64,000 nt of DNA from Polynucleobacter paludilacus (GCF_018687595.1 NZ_CP061298.1:1240001-1304000); one strand, 5' to 3'; counted from the first letter of the stretch, positions 38,503 to 47,417 are shown. Notes: generated by a model from the letters alone, not told the origin. Numbers and translations: made by a program.

Positions 38503-39143
38503 AGTTGCAAAGCCCGTAATCCAGCAATGCTGATCTCTTGATGGCCAGTGAATACAGTAATTCCGCCTTGAGATAGATGCTGCTCAATGAGCTCAACTAA
38601 TAATTGCACACCATTAAAGTCGAGTGCATTGAAAGGCTCATCCAATACCCATAGAGGCGCTCTGCGCATTGCAATCCGCGCTAGTACTATCCGTTTTTTT
38701 TGACCTGCTGATAAATAATGCACTGGCAGATCTTCCCGTCCCCGCAAGCCAAATTGCGACAAGCATTGCAACGCAGCCTTGTGACTGAAGTCGACTTTAC
38801 CAAGCGCCGCATACATCATGAGATTTTCCAAGGCACTCAAATCTTCTTTTAAGGCATCACGATGTCCTAGGAAGCAAAGCCCTTGATGAAAATCTTCTAG
38901 ACCGTTTTTGATATTCGCTGCATTCCAGATGACCTCGCCCTGCTCTGGCTGCGCAAGTCCAACCAATAACCGGAGGAGGCTGGTTTTACCAACGCCGTTC
39001 TCACCTTTCACATGCAAACAATCGCCTGAACTCAAAGTAAAACCCAGATTGGCAAAAAGTGTTTGCTCGCCTCGCACGCAGCTCAGATCCCTCGCTTGCA
39101 AGCTCTGGGGTGTAAAAGGGGGATGAGAAATATAGGCTGTCAT
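38499..39143 (-). CDS. ccmA: Haem exporter ATP-binding protein CcmA
   Basis: 214-residue ABC ATPase that powers release of holo-CcmE. Walker A GENGVGKTSLLRLL, signature LSAGQKKRIVLARI, Walker B LWVLDEPFNALD, and the H-loop in VFTGHQEIS. It is the first gene of the ccmABCDEFGHI operon; the promoter should lie in the 128 bp before it, beyond the yceI terminator. Confidence 0.95.
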   Translation of the reverse strand: MTAYISHPPFTPQSLQARDLSCVRGEQTLFANLGFTLSSGDCLHVKGENGVGKTSLLRLLVGLAQPEQGEVIWNAANIKNGLEDFHQGLCFLGHRDALKEDLSALENLMMYAALGKVDFSHKAALQCLSQFGLRGREDLPVHYLSAGQKKRIVLARIAMRRAPLWVLDEPFNALDFNGVQLLVELIEQHLSQGGITVFTGHQEISIAGLRALQL

Positions 39144-39228
39144 GGAACTATGGCTTGAAACAAACTTTGGAGAATATTGTCTTTTATTTCAAGTATTTAA
39201 AGAATTATAGACGCAAGCTCTGGATATG

Positions 39229-39252
39229 AAAAACCACCCGCAGGTGGTTTTT
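39229..39252 (-). terminator. Rho-independent terminator downstream of yceI genes
   Basis: Ten-base stem AAAAACCACC/GGTGGTTTTT with a four-base loop, 19 bp after the first yceI stop. It separates the yceI transcript from the ccm promoter on the same strand. Confidence 0.85.
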
Positions 39253-39271
39253 TGGCTTGAGCTAGCCAGAC

Positions 39272-39847
39272 TTATTCAGCCTTTACAGCCTCAATCGCAA
39301 TTGCGATGGTAACTTCATCGCCAACATTTGGAACGTACTTGGCCATATTGAAATCACTACGCTTTACTTTGGTCTCAGCATTGGCGCCGCAGACATCTTT
39401 ACCAGACATAGGGTGCTTTTTGCACTCAAAATGGGTAATCGCCAAAGTGACTGGCTTGCTTACACCCTTCAAAGTCAACACGCCCTTCAATGCACTAGGT
39501 TTGTCACCTTTGAATACCATCTGATCAGCTTGGAAGGTTGCGGTTGGGAACTGAGTAGTTGATAAAAAATCTTCGCCCTGGATGTGTCCATTAAATACAT
39601 TGGAACCAGTATCAACTGACTTGGTATCAATCGTAATATCAGCACTTCCTTTTTTAGCAGCCTGATCAATTGTTACTGTGCCGGTAACCGTATTGAAACG
39701 GCTAGTCTGAACCGAGAAGCCGAGGTGGTTATAAGAGAACTGCGCGAATGTATGGTTTGGCTCAGCCGTGTAAGTAGCTGGAGCAGCAAATGCTGCAACT
39801 GTTAAACCGAGAGTTGCCAAAAGGGCAACGAGTAATTTAGATTTCAT
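39272..39847 (-). CDS. YceI family periplasmic protein (copy 1)
   Basis: 191 residues: signal peptide of about 21 residues, then the YceI lipocalin-like barrel, with YTAEPNHTFAQFSYNHLGFS, IDTKSVDTGSNVFNGHIQ and FPTATFQADQM. Known members bind long isoprenoids in the barrel. A second copy lies 27 bp upstream. Two cysteines late in the protein (HFECKKHPMSGKDVCGAN) could form a disulfide. Confidence 0.92.
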   Translation of the reverse strand: MKSKLLVALLATLGLTVAAFAAPATYTAEPNHTFAQFSYNHLGFSVQTSRFNTVTGTVTIDQAAKKGSADITIDTKSVDTGSNVFNGHIQGEDFLSTTQFPTATFQADQMVFKGDKPSALKGVLTLKGVSKPVTLAITHFECKKHPMSGKDVCGANAETKVKRSDFNMAKYVPNVGDEVTIAIAIEAVKAE

Positions 39848-39874
39848 TGATTTCTCCGTGATTAAAAAACACTA

Positions 39875-40450
39875 CTAATTAGAATTTAATACTAAATGGA
39901 CTTTAACGGGCACCTCATTCGCAACCGCAGAGGTATCGGCCCAATTGCCTGCTCCCAAACCATAATCCAGTCTAAGTAACTGAAATGACGAATCAAAGAT
40001 GACCTGCTTGCCCTGCACCTGGTAGGTTACTACCATCGTTAATGGCATTGCCTTGCCCTTAATCGATAACTTGCCAGCAATCTCGAGTCGATTATTGCCT
40101 AAGTTCTTCACTGAATCACTCACAAAGTTGGCTGTTGGAAAACTTTTGGTATTGAACCAATCCTTGCCTCTAGCCTCTTCTTGCAAATCGTCGCCACCCG
40201 CATTAAAGCTAGCAATCTCAATCACTAAATTGGCTTTGGCTTTTTCTGCTTGGTCGGGATTGAAATCCACCTTGCCAGAAAACTTGCTAAAGCCACCATT
40301 GAGATTAGAGCCCATCAACTTCGTTGTAAAGGTAATCTTACTTTTGACCGCATCGATAGAATTAAATTCAGCTGCCTGGGCGGGCAATGTAATTCCACAT
40401 AAGAATAAGGAAGTACTGAATACCGCTAAAACAGTAAAAAACTTTTTCAT
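39875..40450 (-). CDS. YceI family periplasmic protein (copy 2)
   Basis: 191 residues: signal peptide of about 26 residues (FSTSLFLCGITLPAQA), then SIDAVKSKITFTTKLMGSNL, VEIASFNAGGDDL and KSFPTANFVSDSV, the YceI core. It is only distantly similar to copy 1, so the two have different jobs. The ATG overlaps the b561 stop (ATGA), coupling it to the cytochrome. Confidence 0.9.
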   Translation of the reverse strand: MKKFFTVLAVFSTSLFLCGITLPAQAAEFNSIDAVKSKITFTTKLMGSNLNGGFSKFSGKVDFNPDQAEKAKANLVIEIASFNAGGDDLQEEARGKDWFNTKSFPTANFVSDSVKNLGNNRLEIAGKLSIKGKAMPLTMVVTYQVQGKQVIFDSSFQLLRLDYGLGAGNWADTSAVANEVPVKVHLVLNSN

Positions 40451-41004
40451 GATGCATTCTTTTTATTCGATGACTTACAGAATGACATTCGAGTAATGAG
40501 GCCATCCTTATCAATAAATTGATGCTTCAAAGCTGCTAAGACATGCAGACCCACTAAGATCATTAAACCATCTGCTAGAAAAGCATGTAAATCCTCTAAC
40601 TGCTCAGCGAGGGATTTATCTTTTGACACCAAGTCTGGCAGCTCGAATAGGCCAAAATAGTTCACTGTATAGCCATGAGCAGAGCTCATTAACCAACCCA
40701 CCACAGGAATGGAGAACATCAAAATATACAAAGCCCAATGCGTGAAGACCATGGTGCGCTCTTGCCACTTTGGCATCACGATATGGAGCTCAGGTGCTGG
40801 ATGAGTCAGGCGCCAAACGATACGCAATAAGACTAAAAATAAGATTGTGATTCCGATCCACTTATGCCAACTAAAACTCACAATTCGATCTGGGCCCAAG
40901 GGCATATCTACAGCGAGCGTGCCAATAGTCCAGACCACAATAATTAAAACTGCCATTACCCAGTGAATGAGAATGGCTGGAGTGGTGTAGCGTACCTGTT
41001 TCAT
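40447..41004 (-). CDS. cybB: Cytochrome b561
   Basis: 185-residue four-helix di-haem membrane cytochrome. Candidate haem-ligand histidines: IHWVMAV (helix 1), SWHKWIGI (helix 2), THWALYI (helix 3) and LVGLHVLAALKHQF (helix 4). Probable quinol-linked electron carrier. Translationally coupled to the YceI copy 2, a pairing seen widely. Confidence 0.88.
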   Translation of the reverse strand: MKQVRYTTPAILIHWVMAVLIIVVWTIGTLAVDMPLGPDRIVSFSWHKWIGITILFLVLLRIVWRLTHPAPELHIVMPKWQERTMVFTHWALYILMFSIPVVGWLMSSAHGYTVNYFGLFELPDLVSKDKSLAEQLEDLHAFLADGLMILVGLHVLAALKHQFIDKDGLITRMSFCKSSNKKNAS

Positions 41005-41010
41005 TATTAT

Positions 41011-41652
41011 TTATTCCTTTGGCTTGCTACTTTGCTGAGCCTTCTTGGGCAATGAAGCCAAAGTACTTGCATCATTTAATTGCTGGTCGACTAAATAAAG
41101 TGTGCCACCGTAATTGGCTTGCAAATCATAGCCAGATAACCCGACGGTATAAAACGTAATATCGGGATTAAAGGAGCGAATTGTGCCGCCCGAACCTGCG
41201 GAGAAATTTGCAGCGATATCAATACCGCCTTTCTGGCCATCTATCGAAGTCAGCAAAAACTCATCAATTGATCCAGGGGTTTTAAAGAAGGCGATTTGAT
41301 ATTGATCTTGATAGCCTGCACCGACACCCTCTCCAGTTTTTAGGGCATTCATGAAGATCGGTTCTTTGCGGCGTTTATCAAAGAGCACTCCTTGCCCTCT
41401 TGCTACCACCACCAAAACTACATTGATATTCGTTGTACTAAATACAGCGTATCCAGCAGATTTAGCAGCGAGATCTTTTACCTTGGGATTCTGCTTAATC
41501 AGTGAGTCTAGGCCGGTTTGCGCCATCTTCAATCTGGCTTCGCGCATCTGATTAATCTGCGCTGGAGTCAGCGGCTCTCCATTCTTGCCAGTAGATTGGC
41601 AGCCTGCCAAAAACATCGATAAAACCAATAAGAAGGTAGTCAGTTTTTTCAT
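41011..41652 (-). CDS. SYLF-domain lipoprotein (YSC84-like)
   Basis: About 213 residues. The signal sequence MKKLTTFLLVLSMFLAGC has a lipobox (LAGC), so it is anchored to a membrane by lipid. The body has DLAAKSAGYAVFSTTNINVVL, GEGVGAGYQDQYQIAFF and NFSAGSGGTI, a pattern like the lipid-binding SYLF/YSC84 domain. The family assignment is from pattern only. An ATG at 41664 would add 4 residues. It is 7 bp upstream of cybB. Confidence 0.65.
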   Translation of the reverse strand: MKKLTTFLLVLSMFLAGCQSTGKNGEPLTPAQINQMREARLKMAQTGLDSLIKQNPKVKDLAAKSAGYAVFSTTNINVVLVVVARGQGVLFDKRRKEPIFMNALKTGEGVGAGYQDQYQIAFFKTPGSIDEFLLTSIDGQKGGIDIAANFSAGSGGTIRSFNPDITFYTVGLSGYDLQANYGGTLYLVDQQLNDASTLASLPKKAQQSSKPKE

Positions 41653-41676
41653 AATCCTAATCATTGCATCAATATA

Positions 41677-42159
41677 TTAATAAACCCCAGGAATCAGTTT
41701 AGCAGTGCGTCTTTGATACCCAGCATACTCAGGGTATACCTGCCCCATCCAATACTCCTCCTTCCTAGACTTCACCTCAAAGAAAATCATTACAGCAATG
41801 AACTCAACCAGAGTCAATGTAGCTTGAGTATGCAAAAACCAAGCTAAAGCCATCAAAATCACCCCCAAGTAGATTGGATGGCGGACATGGGCATATAGGC
41901 CAGTTTGAACGAGTTCACCATGCTCTATTGGCATAGGCAAAGGCGTAAGATTTTTCTTCAGCTGTATGGCTGCCACAATGGCAATCAGGAGCCCAAGCGG
42001 AAAGAGGAGCAAAGCAATCATCTTCAAGATCTTGCTTACAGTCGGAGAAAAGGGGAGAATGCCCCACCAATCCGCTGGCCCCAGAAAAAGTATCCCCAAA
42101 AGAACAGCCTGAATCAAAACGTAAGTAGCGCCATTTTGGAATAATTTTTTAATATTCAT
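41677..42159 (-). CDS. Isoprenylcysteine methyltransferase-like membrane protein
   Basis: 160 residues with four to five helices. The C-terminal signature YAHVRHPIYLGVILMALAWFL and the late EEYWMGQVYPEYAGYQRRT match the ICMT/PEMT family of SAM-dependent membrane methyltransferases. Bacterial members have unknown substrates. First gene of the five-gene cluster with the SYLF lipoprotein, b561 and two YceI proteins. Confidence 0.82.
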   Translation of the reverse strand: MNIKKLFQNGATYVLIQAVLLGILFLGPADWWGILPFSPTVSKILKMIALLLFPLGLLIAIVAAIQLKKNLTPLPMPIEHGELVQTGLYAHVRHPIYLGVILMALAWFLHTQATLTLVEFIAVMIFFEVKSRKEEYWMGQVYPEYAGYQRRTAKLIPGVY

Positions 42160-42182
42160 AAAGCTCCTTCAATCTAGAAATA

Positions 42183-42212
42183 AAAAAGCCCCACTGGATT
42201 GCGAGGCTTTTT
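42183..42212 (-). terminator. Rho-independent terminator downstream of quinone oxidoreductase
   Basis: Stem AAAAAGCC/GGCTTTTT with a 14-base loop, 22 bp after the oxidoreductase stop and just before the ICMT-like gene on the same strand. Confidence 0.7.
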
Positions 42213-42234
42213 ATATCTACAAACTCTTTAGTGC

Positions 42235-43215
42235 CTAAGGAATCATGATGATGGCACCGGACACTTTTCTTCCTTCTGCAGCTCGGTGAGCATCGGCAGC
42301 TTGCTCAAGCGGAAACTGAGCGCCAATTTGAACTTTGACCGCGCCACTCTGAATTGCATCAAACACATCTTTTGCATTTTCTTGAAGCAAGGCAGCTGTT
42401 GCATTATGAGGAAAGACGGATGGTCTAGTTAAAAACAAGCAGCCCTTCTTGTTCAAAATCTCTGGATTGATATCTGGCGCAGGACCAGAAGCAGCACCAA
42501 AGAGCGCCACCGTTCCAAAAGGCGCGGTGCAATCTAAAGATCCTAAGAAAGTAGTCTTGGCAACAGAGTCATAAACAACATTAGCCTTACGACCACCAGT
42601 CGCCTTAATAACCTCCTCTACCCAATTGGGCTTGGAGTAGTCCACAACCGCATCACAGCCCGCTGCCTTTGCTGCAGCAAACTTCGCTTCAGAGCCAACA
42701 GTGCCCACTACAAAAGCTCCTAAGGCCTTAGCCCAGCCTGCCAAAATCTGTCCTACACCACCTGCAGCAGCATGAACTAATACGACATCACCTGCTTTGA
42801 CTTTATATGTTTTCTTCACCAAGTACTGCGCTGTCATTGCCTTGAAAAATACGGCAGCAGCCACTTCATTAGAAACACCCTCAGGGATATGAACTAATTT
42901 TTCAGCAGAGACATTACGTAAGCTGGTATACGCACCAATGCCGGCATTGATGTACATCACGCGATCGCCGACCTTGAAACCATTTACATCTTGACCAAGC
43001 GCTTCCACTACACCAGCAGCCTCATGACCTAAACCCGTTGGTAACTCTAAAGGGTACATACCCGAGCGCTGGTAGATATCAATGAAGTTAAAGCCAACCG
43101 CGGTCTGACGAATTTGTACTTCACCTGCTGCGGGAGCGGGAAGCTCCTTGTCAATCAATTCAATTACTTCAGCACCACCATGCTTTGCAAGACTAACCAT
43201 TCGAGCTGTTGCCAC
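42235..43215 (-). CDS. qor: NADPH:quinone oxidoreductase (zinc-less MDR family)
   Basis: 326-residue medium-chain reductase. VGFNFIDIYQRSGMYPL and GLGHEAAGVVEALG in the GroES-like part, VHAAAGGVGQILAGWAKALG for NADPH. The structural and catalytic zinc cysteines of alcohol dehydrogenases are missing. It makes one-electron reduction of quinones in known members. Single gene. Confidence 0.9.
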   Translation of the reverse strand: MATARMVSLAKHGGAEVIELIDKELPAPAAGEVQIRQTAVGFNFIDIYQRSGMYPLELPTGLGHEAAGVVEALGQDVNGFKVGDRVMYINAGIGAYTSLRNVSAEKLVHIPEGVSNEVAAAVFFKAMTAQYLVKKTYKVKAGDVVLVHAAAGGVGQILAGWAKALGAFVVGTVGSEAKFAAAKAAGCDAVVDYSKPNWVEEVIKATGGRKANVVYDSVAKTTFLGSLDCTAPFGTVALFGAASGPAPDINPEILNKKGCLFLTRPSVFPHNATAALLQENAKDVFDAIQSGAVKVQIGAQFPLEQAADAHRAAEGRKVSGAIIMIP

Positions 43216-43269
43216 ACATCACCTCATTATTATTTTGTTAAGAAAATATCATAGCGCAAGACTCTCGTC

Positions 43270-43971
43270 CTACTGTGCTAAATCAAATACCAAGACCTCA
43301 GCATTACGTCCATTGCTGAGTTGAATTTCATGCTCTTGAGCGAGATAAGCTGCATCACCACCTTGAAGCACTTTGCCGTTGACAGAGAGCTCGCCCTTGA
43401 CCAAATGAACATAGGCCTTACGAGCTGGATCTATTGTCAAGCTAGCCAACTCAGCTCCATCAAATAAGCCAGCATATAACTTCGCATCGGCATGAATCAC
43501 AACAGAATCTTTTTCTCCATTAGTCGAGGCCACTAAACGCAATTTGCCGCGCTTTTCTATCTCTGGAACCGTTTTTTGCTCATAGCCCGGAGGAATGCCT
43601 TTTACATTTGGCTCAATCCAAATCTGCAGGAGATGCGTTTGCTTACCTTCAGCATGGTTGAACTCACTATGTACTACCCCAGTGCCGGCACTCATTCTTT
43701 GCACATCACCAGGAGGGATTCCTTTGATATTGCCCATACTATCTTTGTGAGCCAATTCACCTTCAACGACATAACTAATAATTTCCATGTCGCGATGGCC
43801 ATGATCGCCAAAACCACGTCCAGCCTCAATCCAGTCCTCATTAATGACTCTTAAATTACCCCAACCCATAAATTGAGGATCGTAATAGTTAGCAAAAGAG
43901 AAGGAGTGGAAGCTTTTTAACCAGCCGTGGTCTGCATAACCCCGTTCAGCCGATTTACGAATATTGATCAT
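43270..43971 (-). CDS. Pirin family protein (YhhW-like)
   Basis: About 233 residues from the ATG at 43971 (AAGG before it). Two cupin barrels: the first has the metal site GFGDHGHRDMEIISYVVEGE and RMSAGTGVVHSEFNH with the His/Glu ligands, the second is degenerate. Members act as quercetin dioxygenases in vitro. Function here unknown. Confidence 0.88.
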   Translation of the reverse strand: MINIRKSAERGYADHGWLKSFHSFSFANYYDPQFMGWGNLRVINEDWIEAGRGFGDHGHRDMEIISYVVEGELAHKDSMGNIKGIPPGDVQRMSAGTGVVHSEFNHAEGKQTHLLQIWIEPNVKGIPPGYEQKTVPEIEKRGKLRLVASTNGEKDSVVIHADAKLYAGLFDGAELASLTIDPARKAYVHLVKGELSVNGKVLQGGDAAYLAQEHEIQLSNGRNAEVLVFDLAQ

Positions 43972-44070
43972 TTGGTTAACCTTAAAACATGTTATTTCAG
44001 TGAACAACTATCCTACACTAAGGGCCAAAATCTGGCTGAGTCAGGCCTAGGGAGGCTATCAGCACCCCCA

Positions 44071-44094
44071 CAATCTCCCGACATCATCGGATTG
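44071..44094. repeat. Bulged hairpin upstream of unknown gene
   Basis: Inverted repeat CAAT(CTC)CCGA-CATCA-TCGGATTG: eight paired bases with a three-base bulge, about 60 bp before the 140-residue unknown gene. It might be an operator or leader hairpin; nothing else supports a function. Confidence 0.3.
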
Positions 44095-44154
44095 TCATAA
44101 TTCGATGGGAAACTTGGACCATATTCGATACCACAACCGATCGGGAGTGATGAG

Positions 44155-44577
44155 ATGCTCTACCAAATTATTCCTCTTGAAATGGGCTCCCTCGTTGAGC
44201 GCGAGATTTATCGCAAATCCAATATGGAGATCAAATGTGGCCTAGTCTGGAAGCTGGGATCCGTAATCACTCCACATAAGCCCACTTTCCTCAAAACCTA
44301 TAATCCTGCTGTTGGTATTTGCCTTGAGGATCTCAAGGGCGCAGAAATCAGCGATACCTATAACGGCGAAAAAGTGATTTATTTTTCAGAAACCGTTCCT
44401 GAAGATCTGCAAGAAGAGTTAACCGATATTTTTTATGGCATCTCCCACAAATACTCCGGTCCGCATCAAGCTGTTTTTGAGGACTTGGATTGGTCTCTTG
44501 AAAAAGTAGAATCCTTCATCTTTGGACAGCTGGAAGTAAAAGAATTAAAAGAAGAGGATTTGGCTGCCTATAAATAA
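44155..44577 (+). CDS. Uncharacterised 140-residue protein
   Basis: I do not recognise a family. It has no signal or membrane helix, so it is cytoplasmic. Features: a strand-rich start MLYQIIPLEMGSLVEREIYRK, then CGLVWKLGSVITPHKPTFLK, ending in an acidic, helical tail (QLEVKELKEEDLAAYK). It has a GGGAG ribosome site, its own promoter space of 146 bp, and is followed 82 bp later by the FMN glutamate synthase-like gene on the same strand. Real coding is likely from length and amino acid composition. Confidence 0.75.
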   Translation: MLYQIIPLEMGSLVEREIYRKSNMEIKCGLVWKLGSVITPHKPTFLKTYNPAVGICLEDLKGAEISDTYNGEKVIYFSETVPEDLQEELTDIFYGISHKYSGPHQAVFEDLDWSLEKVESFIFGQLEVKELKEEDLAAYK

Positions 44578-44659
44578 GCAGTAGCAATTGGTTTTCTAAA
44601 ATCAGTAGTCGTGCTATCGTCTTCTCGACGTACACCCTAACGCCCATCCCTATATCAAT

Positions 44660-46270
44660 ATGACTCGCTACTTTGTTTGGAACGCCTCGGTATTTCTCAG
44701 CATTCTGTTTGCATACTTACTGTTATCAGACCGCCAGACTCCCCTCATTTGGTATGGTCTCATTCTCTTTTCGATTCTCAGCATCATTGGCGCTCTCGAC
44801 CAAATCCAAAAGAAGCACGCCATTCTCCGCAACTATCCCGTCATAGGGCATTTGCGATTTTGGCTCGAATTTATCCGACCTGAAATTCGGCAGTACTTTG
44901 TCGAGTCCGATAGCGAAAAACTCCCCTTCTCACGTAATCAACGGGCCTTGGTTTACCAGCGCTCTAAAAATTTATCCGATCAACGTCCATTTGGCACGAT
45001 CGATGATGTCTATAAACCGGGCTATGAGTGGCTGAATTATTCCAATGCGCCAATTACCGATGAGCTTCCAGATGACATCAGAATAGAGGTTGGGCAACAG
45101 AGTTGCTCTAAGCCCTATTCCATATCGCTATTTAATATCTCAGCGATGAGTTTTGGCTCCCTCTCAGCCAATGCAGTTCTTGCTTTAAATAAAGGCGCCA
45201 AGCTCGGTGGCTTTGCGCAAGATACTGGTGAGGGCTCAGTCTCCCCGTATCACAAGGTCTACGACGGCGATCTCATCTGGGAAATTGGCTCAGGCTACTT
45301 TGGCTGTCGTCAAGCAGATGGCCACTTCGATATTGAGAGGTTCACTCAAGTTGCCACAAATCCCCAAATCAAAATGATTGAGATCAAGTTATCTCAAGGC
45401 GCCAAACCAGGTCATGGTGGTATTTTGCCTGCAGCCAAAATTACGCCAGAAATCGCTCTCACCAGGGATGTTCCGATGGGAGTCGATTGTGTTTCACCAA
45501 GCAGGCATACGGCCTTTAATACCCCAGTTCAGATGTTGGAGTTTTTCTCTTTGCTGCGTGAAAAATCCGGTGGTAAGCCAGTAGGCTTCAAACTCTGCAT
45601 TGGTAAACCTGAGGATTGGTTTGCCATTCTGAAGGCCATGATCGACACCCAATTAACGCCAGACTTTATCGTAGTAGACGGCAGCGAAGGTGGCACAGGC
45701 GCTGCACCTGTTGAGTTTATTGATCATATCGGCATGCCAATGCGCGATAGCTTGCGCCTTATCCATGAAACCCTGATAGGTGCCAATTTACGATCTCGCA
45801 TCAAACTTGGCGCCGCAGGCAAAATCATCTCCGCTTTTGATATTGTGCGCGCTTGTGCGATCGGTGCAGATTGGTGTAACTCAGCACGCGGCTTCATGTT
45901 TGCCATTGGTTGCATTCAGTCACGCACCTGCAATACGGATATGTGCCCCACTGGAGTGGCAACTCAAAACACCCAAAGACAAAAAGCGCTGGATCCCGTT
46001 GATAAAGGAACCCGAGTCTACCAATTCCATAAAAATACAATGCATGCGCTTAGAGAAATTCTGGCTGCGGCAGCCATTCGACATCCCTCAGAGTTAAAGC
46101 CAGATCACATCATGCGCCGGGATGAAAATGGGATTACTCAACCCTTCTCAAAACATTTACTTCATATTCAGGCAGGATCTTTATTGCAAAGTGATCCAAG
46201 CAATGCATTTACAGGTGAGTATGCTTATCTGATCAATGCTTGGAATGCGGCGAATGCGAAGAACTGGTAG
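44660..46270 (+). CDS. FMN-binding glutamate synthase-like protein
   Basis: 536 residues. Two N-terminal membrane helices (about 8-23, 27-46) are followed by the TIM-barrel FMN domain of glutamate synthase: NISAMSFGSLSANAVLALN, GGFAQDTGEGSVSPYH, IKLSQGAKPGHGGILPAAK, VDGSEGGTGAAPVEF and CNTDMCPTGVATQ, whose cysteines form part of a 3Fe-4S site. The glutaminase domain and the small GltD subunit are absent, so it is not a normal glutamate synthase. Membrane anchoring suggests a different reaction; unknown. Confidence 0.85.
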   Translation: MTRYFVWNASVFLSILFAYLLLSDRQTPLIWYGLILFSILSIIGALDQIQKKHAILRNYPVIGHLRFWLEFIRPEIRQYFVESDSEKLPFSRNQRALVYQRSKNLSDQRPFGTIDDVYKPGYEWLNYSNAPITDELPDDIRIEVGQQSCSKPYSISLFNISAMSFGSLSANAVLALNKGAKLGGFAQDTGEGSVSPYHKVYDGDLIWEIGSGYFGCRQADGHFDIERFTQVATNPQIKMIEIKLSQGAKPGHGGILPAAKITPEIALTRDVPMGVDCVSPSRHTAFNTPVQMLEFFSLLREKSGGKPVGFKLCIGKPEDWFAILKAMIDTQLTPDFIVVDGSEGGTGAAPVEFIDHIGMPMRDSLRLIHETLIGANLRSRIKLGAAGKIISAFDIVRACAIGADWCNSARGFMFAIGCIQSRTCNTDMCPTGVATQNTQRQKALDPVDKGTRVYQFHKNTMHALREILAAAAIRHPSELKPDHIMRRDENGITQPFSKHLLHIQAGSLLQSDPSNAFTGEYAYLINAWNAANAKNW

Positions 46271-46275
46271 GCGAC

Positions 46276-46818
46276 TTAACGCTTGTAGAAACTGAGGGTT
46301 ACCTCACCCAGGTAAATGCCAAACTTGCTCATTTGGGCTTTATTGAGCATCACTTTGGGGGTCACCAAATACATCCAGTCATTGAACTGCACGTTATAAA
46401 CATCTTTATCGACTGGCAGCGCTAAGGTATAGGTCCAATTGAGGGCATTGCCCGCAGACTCACCAATAGCTTCACCGACCACATCATCTGCCTTACCAAT
46501 ATATTTCCCTGGTGCTACCTCGGTTAACTTCCAAATTCGCTTTTGCTTTGTCCCGTCAGCGTATTCAAAGCTTTCATCAAGAGTACCCACCTTTATGCCA
46601 TCAATTACTTCCCAACGGCATTGCATGAGCACGGTGAAACGCTTAACGACTTCCCCACTGCGGTCAGTAAATATCCCATAAGCATCTAGAGTGCCATTAA
46701 AGTATTCGGATAAATCAAGCGTTGGCTTCTGATTGGCATAGTCGGTTACTTGAGGGCCTGCACAAGCAGACAAGAAACAGATGAGGCAGATCGCTAATAC
46801 TCGGTAGCAGATTTTCAT
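46276..46818 (-). CDS. DUF3833 family lipoprotein
   Basis: 180 residues from the ATG at 46818, which overlaps the upstream stop (ATGA). Signal peptide with lipobox LSAC near residue 19. The body has LDLSEYFNGTLDAYGIFTDRSG, CRWEVIDGI and DGTKQKRIWKLTEV, and NDWMYLV, as in DUF3833. Function unknown; the family often lies near genes for altered fatty acids. Coupled to a chalcone isomerase-like gene. Confidence 0.82.
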   Translation of the reverse strand: MKICYRVLAICLICFLSACAGPQVTDYANQKPTLDLSEYFNGTLDAYGIFTDRSGEVVKRFTVLMQCRWEVIDGIKVGTLDESFEYADGTKQKRIWKLTEVAPGKYIGKADDVVGEAIGESAGNALNWTYTLALPVDKDVYNVQFNDWMYLVTPKVMLNKAQMSKFGIYLGEVTLSFYKR

Positions 46819-47372
46819 GGTGTGCAAGGCTCACTAAATAAAGGGGACAGACAATTCTGCCCCAGTAAAGTTTTGCGCAATTTAGGCGAGCTGGTTTTGT
46901 CGGAAAACCAAACTCCAAAAAAGGCTTTAGAGAAATCCTCTCCCGGAACTTGAGCTAAGGGCTTTTGGTTTAACAGAAAAGTAGTGCCTTGTTTTGGGAC
47001 ATAGACTGCAGTCAACATCGTGCCAGGCTCTACATTCGGGAAAATTTTTGCCAACTCTTTGCCCCATACCTCTGCTTGCCTTTCAGGGATCCCGGTCTTG
47101 ACCATTTCGTCAGCGGTACGATTTGCCAAAATGTCTCCAGAAATGGAACGTTGGTAGCGAATCTCTAAAGCAAACTCACTTGCATTAGGAGCCGCACTTC
47201 GATAGAGAGTGGCATCATAAATAGGTAAGCCCCAATACGTTAATCGACCAGTGCTCTGAATCTTGGCTTGATTAAGCAACTTATCCATATATTGAGCTTC
47301 ATCAGCGTAGCTAGATCCGATTGCAGTAAATAGCAACAAGGCAGCACACGAGGCTTTGAAAAACGCTTTCAT
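46815..47372 (-). CDS. Chalcone isomerase-like periplasmic protein
   Basis: 185 residues: signal peptide of about 23 residues, then a chalcone isomerase-fold body (TGRLTYWGLPIYDATLYRS, EIRYQRSISGDILANRTADEM, VEPGTMLTAVYVPKQG, FFGVWFSDKTSSPKLRKTLLG). In bacteria this fold binds fatty acids and rarely has isomerase activity. It precedes and overlaps the DUF3833 gene. Confidence 0.84.
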   Translation of the reverse strand: MKAFFKASCAALLLFTAIGSSYADEAQYMDKLLNQAKIQSTGRLTYWGLPIYDATLYRSAAPNASEFALEIRYQRSISGDILANRTADEMVKTGIPERQAEVWGKELAKIFPNVEPGTMLTAVYVPKQGTTFLLNQKPLAQVPGEDFSKAFFGVWFSDKTSSPKLRKTLLGQNCLSPLFSEPCTP

Positions 47373-47417
47373 ACAGCCATCTTATTGCAAAAGGGTGTAC
47401 GACGTATTACGGCCTAA

